Shown here: piece after piece, positions 5,501-6,216 of the stretch | Layout: the number at the start of each line of letters is the position of its first letter | Position numbering within the stretch: position 1 is the stretch's first letter | Assembly (NCBI GenBank): GCA_946478935.1 | Contig: CAMLEL010000157.1 | Span: forward strand, 1 to 6,216 | Origin: an uncultured Armatimonadota bacterium | Lineage (GTDB): Bacteria > Armatimonadota > Fimbriimonadia > Fimbriimonadales > Fimbriimonadaceae | Direction: 5' to 3' | Length of the DNA: 6,216 bases | Program-made: the position numbers and the translations under genes | Notes under the pieces: generated by a model | Told to the model about the DNA's origin: nothing | Database searches by the model: none | The model's input: the letters and a program-made list of their open reading frames with translations, nothing else

Positions 5501-6216
5501 CAGCCCGTTGGTCCGGCGAGCGGAGTGCCAAATTTCGGAACGTTGCCCGAGGGCTCGGTGAGTTCGATCTGAGCTGCCTGGACGAAGACCTGGGTACCTA
5601 CCTGAGAGGGGCTGTAGCTTTCGAGCGCCCACAGACCGACGGAACCAAGCTTGGATTCCTGGTCTCCATTGAATTCATATTTGTAGTTAAGGTCCGTTAG
5701 GTGATGTCCGGACAAACTCGTATGAGTTAGATTGCTAGCCCACGTGCCATTGGGACGCATAAGCCCCAGCTCCATGTACGGACTCGGAATTTGTCCGTAG
5801 GCCAAATGAGTCAGGTTCCACAGCTTCATCTTGGAGATAAAGGTCTGCGGGAGGGTCCCGTAGTCTTTCTGGTCAGCGTAGTAGCGCGGGACAACGTACT
5901 TCCATGCAACGTGTGAACCGGCGCTGATGGTGCCGGACCCTCCGGTGGTCGCTGCGTAAAGACCTATCGGCTGGCTGTAGTTGGCGCCGTTATCGAGAGC
6001 AAGGATGAATCGCAGCGGGTCGGAGCCGGTCGCGTATTCGGGGCTCCACTCTTCGGCCTGCTGGGTATTCCAAATGGCAAGCCACCGGTTGCTGCCTTCT
6101 GCGTCATTGTGGATGCCGGGGGGGTGCGGACCATTTTCGGTTTGCCAGTCGTAGACATATTTCGCCCATTCATAGGTCTGGATGTCACGGTTGAACTGGT
6201 CCGTGACGCCCGGGCG
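2086..6216 (-). CDS. Giant extracellular Ig-like/NHL beta-propeller surface protein (5' end outside window)
   Basis: The frame is open from the right edge to TGA 2088-2086, giving 1376 residues without the N-terminus; the internal ATG at 5829 is not a convincing start because the same style of sequence continues above it. Numbering from the edge: 1-239, Trp/Tyr-rich, unrecognised, possibly a lectin-like sandwich; 240-341, Ig-like repeat; 342-381 plus 662-738, a second Ig-like repeat split by a six-bladed NHL propeller (391-657); 739-849 and 850-952, two more Ig-like repeats; 953-1063, acidic Ser/Thr linker; 1064-1171, compact domain (QIRL-like strands, FVYPVTGGTGW); 1182-1218, Glu/Lys/Arg helix; 1220-1376, aromatic tip with six cysteines. 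NHL propellers and Ig-like domains bind proteins, glycans or ligands; none here shows catalytic residues. Cys pairs argue for an oxidising, extracytoplasmic site. The signal peptide must lie outside the window. It heads a likely three-gene operon. Role in adhesion or surface recognition is inferred. Confidence 0.95.
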   Translation of the reverse strand, partial: RPGVTDQFNRDIQTYEWAKYVYDWQTENGPHPPGIHNDAEGSNRWLAIWNTQQAEEWSPEYATGSDPLRFILALDNGANYSQPIGLYAATTGGSGTISAGSHVAWKYVVPRYYADQKDYGTLPQTFISKMKLWNLTHLAYGQIPSPYMELGLMRPNGTWASNLTHTSLSGHHLTDLNYKYEFNGDQESKLGSVGLWALESYSPSQVGTQVFVQAAQIELTEPSGNVPKFGTPLAGPTGWVDATSKPVEFVASDDGLGVYAMNASPDYPGSPPTFKTLYGCTGTGSEACPRTWSSAKAGAPVVTYNPSNFPTGVGLLNLVAEDPLGNKSAAGKVELKVDHIPPQVSLSGQLTEQATLGTKLAKYSLKVTGKDGDEASPSATAPLGTAGTGAGQYERPMGVAVAADGSTYAVDRLNNKVVKYDASGNYVSQWGSTGSGDGQFNDPRGIDVAPDGTVWVADLGNDRIQAFTPSGAFVRKAKFTDPNSQPYAITSGPGGVLWVTDIGLKRVVKLTENPTVPVGAVSGNAQKPIDAPTDLVAPTGVATDSFGNVWVVDNNLSKVFMFDSSGKWKSEFGTVGSGNGQLKQPVGIAIAPSGNLAIMDRENGRVQIFKPNGTYVRQFGTMGGGNAQFLEAAGISFGNDNQLYVADASNKRIARWTDAAPNIQSGVAKTEIKVDGVFKDTYSPGCAAGKNCAASRDWTLNADDYTVGSHNVQVIVTDAAGVEKEKTLAVETHGDRTAPINVLSGTITEQATLGQTRPAYTAKLQAADPGPADQRKSGVASIEFKVDGVKVDSISPGCPSEGCSLTREWTLNSNNFTPGWHLLEAISTDAAGKSRMSWREFTIKRDEAAPEFQNLAGFYTAPSGWLEQNAYEPKVEVFDANGYGVTKVELKIDGQVVESTTANCPVGGCSKQFAYGKSVNMATYEGGAHPAERIATDGAGNVRKRTWTINVNPDGQIPIEEAVSTLEAFDDTSESIVIAPNSETIDPAEQAAGNDPALHSGIGELHSTGTPNISTISTDTEEGFAVGVPDSTIEVEPVTTASGASGAEVVEESAAVASNTGANVDTIIRPVFDGIMAFQSIRDQAAAEYFSWQVLLREGQTLHQVNEGSAEIRLSDETPAMTIFAEPAHDAVGASVPTSLAVSEGNVITLRVQHKSSSFVYPVTGGTGWKGGISTETVAAPMDHKEQEEARFKREEEERIRAEEAKAEEEKRAEEIRLGLNVPEYSHGYSSPPVLLPYNNKDDEGASASSSLPHYGHFYWFDHCMYNGPGGCKAYKLTTKTWIEYNRRFVWWKNDGIHPGCFKSTYGWSAGLTFCNWVGKNHQPNYGGYHITSRGVWDMAPLGGPVEKEEPVSVYAYPSGYANGHNTFCVCNPSVP
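2563..2673 (-). other. Charged helical stalk segment in the giant protein
   Basis: About 37 residues are almost wholly Glu, Lys, Arg, Ala and Gln (for example EEARFKREEEERIRAEEAKA), with no Pro or Gly until its end. It should form a single solvent-exposed alpha helix or a coiled coil. Hydrophobic positions are sparse, so a lone ER/K-type helix is as likely as a dimer. It separates the compact domain from the cysteine-rich tip and would hold the tip away from the rest. The coding strand is a long purine-rich run here. Confidence 0.75.
3361..5499 (-). repeat. Four Ig-like repeats with a Cys-loop, one split by the propeller
   Basis: Repeat units lie at 5194-5499, at 5074-5193 joined to 4003-4233, at 3670-4002 and at 3361-3669. 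A unit reads roughly: SG-x-[LI]-TEQATLG, beta strands, V-x-x-[IV]-x-[FI]-K-[VI]-DG, then a loop with two close cysteines, [RW]-x-W-T-L-N, and finally a strand followed by A-T-D-x-A-G. The cysteine loops are CTGTGSEAC, CAAGKNC, CPSEGC and CPVGGC. TEQATLG is identical in units 2 and 3. The first and last units are more divergent. This is a beta-sandwich stalk typical of surface proteins, with a small disulfide-closed hairpin per unit inferred. Confidence 0.8.
4246..5046 (-). repeat. Six NHL repeats forming one beta-propeller (within the giant CDS)
   Basis: Six blades of about 40-45 residues follow the pattern P-x-G-[IV]-[AD]-[VI]-A-x-D/S-G-x-[VL]-[WY]-V-[AV]-D-x-x-N-x-[RK]-[VI]. Representative cores are RPMGVAVAADGSTYAVDRLN, DPRGIDVAPDGTVWVADLGN, GVLWVTDIGLKRVVKL, APTGVATDSFGNVWVVDNNL, QPVGIAIAPSGNLAIMDREN and GNDNQLYVADASNKRIARW. 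Three of them are preceded by the typical inter-blade turn, GSGDGQF, GSGNGQL and GGGNAQF. Blade 3 is the most degenerate. Six blades suffice to close a propeller. Such domains bind ligands on one face and are usually non-enzymatic when no metal or catalytic residues stand out, as here. Confidence 0.9.

Noticed and set aside
2086..6216. RHS/YD-repeat toxin identity for the giant protein
   Set aside because: No YD-repeat units or RHS core motif are present; the repeats are NHL and Ig-like.

Overview
The window looks like a piece of a fairly high-GC bacterial chromosome, most probably an actinobacterium. The Cro/C1-type regulators have the residue style common in actinobacteria (RLGRNVVEGREKRGLTQ, PRLDTILRLAGGLGVSPGEL). 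The giant protein on the right joins Ig-like repeats with a CPxxGC loop to an NHL propeller, an architecture I associate with Thermoleophilia/Solirubrobacterales surface proteins. That placement comes from memory of family style, not from a search.

Left part, plus strand (1-1089): the tail of an unidentified gene ends 3 nt before a small XRE-family HTH protein (89 aa). That gene overlaps by 4 nt (ATGA) a 252-aa protein with two separate XRE HTH domains. The module therefore encodes three related HTH domains on two translationally coupled genes. It is probably an autoregulated pair of DNA-binding repressors; no target or partner is visible.

Middle (1090-1299): a gap between convergent genes of about 210 bp with no strong terminator. 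It holds a 10-bp direct repeat that places an in-frame GAG-TAG stop and a Shine-Dalgarno-like GGAG at two successive junctions, each leading into a very short ORF.

Right part, minus strand (6216 down to 1300): a probable three-gene operon. It begins with a giant extracellular protein whose N-terminus lies beyond the right edge (1376 residues visible). In order this has an aromatic-rich N-terminal region, Ig-like repeats, a six-bladed NHL beta-propeller inserted inside one of those repeats, more Ig-like repeats, an acidic Ser/Thr linker, a compact domain, a charged helical stalk, and a six-cysteine C-terminal tip. After 31 nt comes a small exported four-cysteine protein, and after another 38 nt a 70-aa protein with two membrane segments. 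Proximity and shared export features suggest the three act together at the cell envelope, but no enzyme or toxin motif was recognised.

No tRNA, rRNA, CRISPR array, transposase or attachment site was seen.
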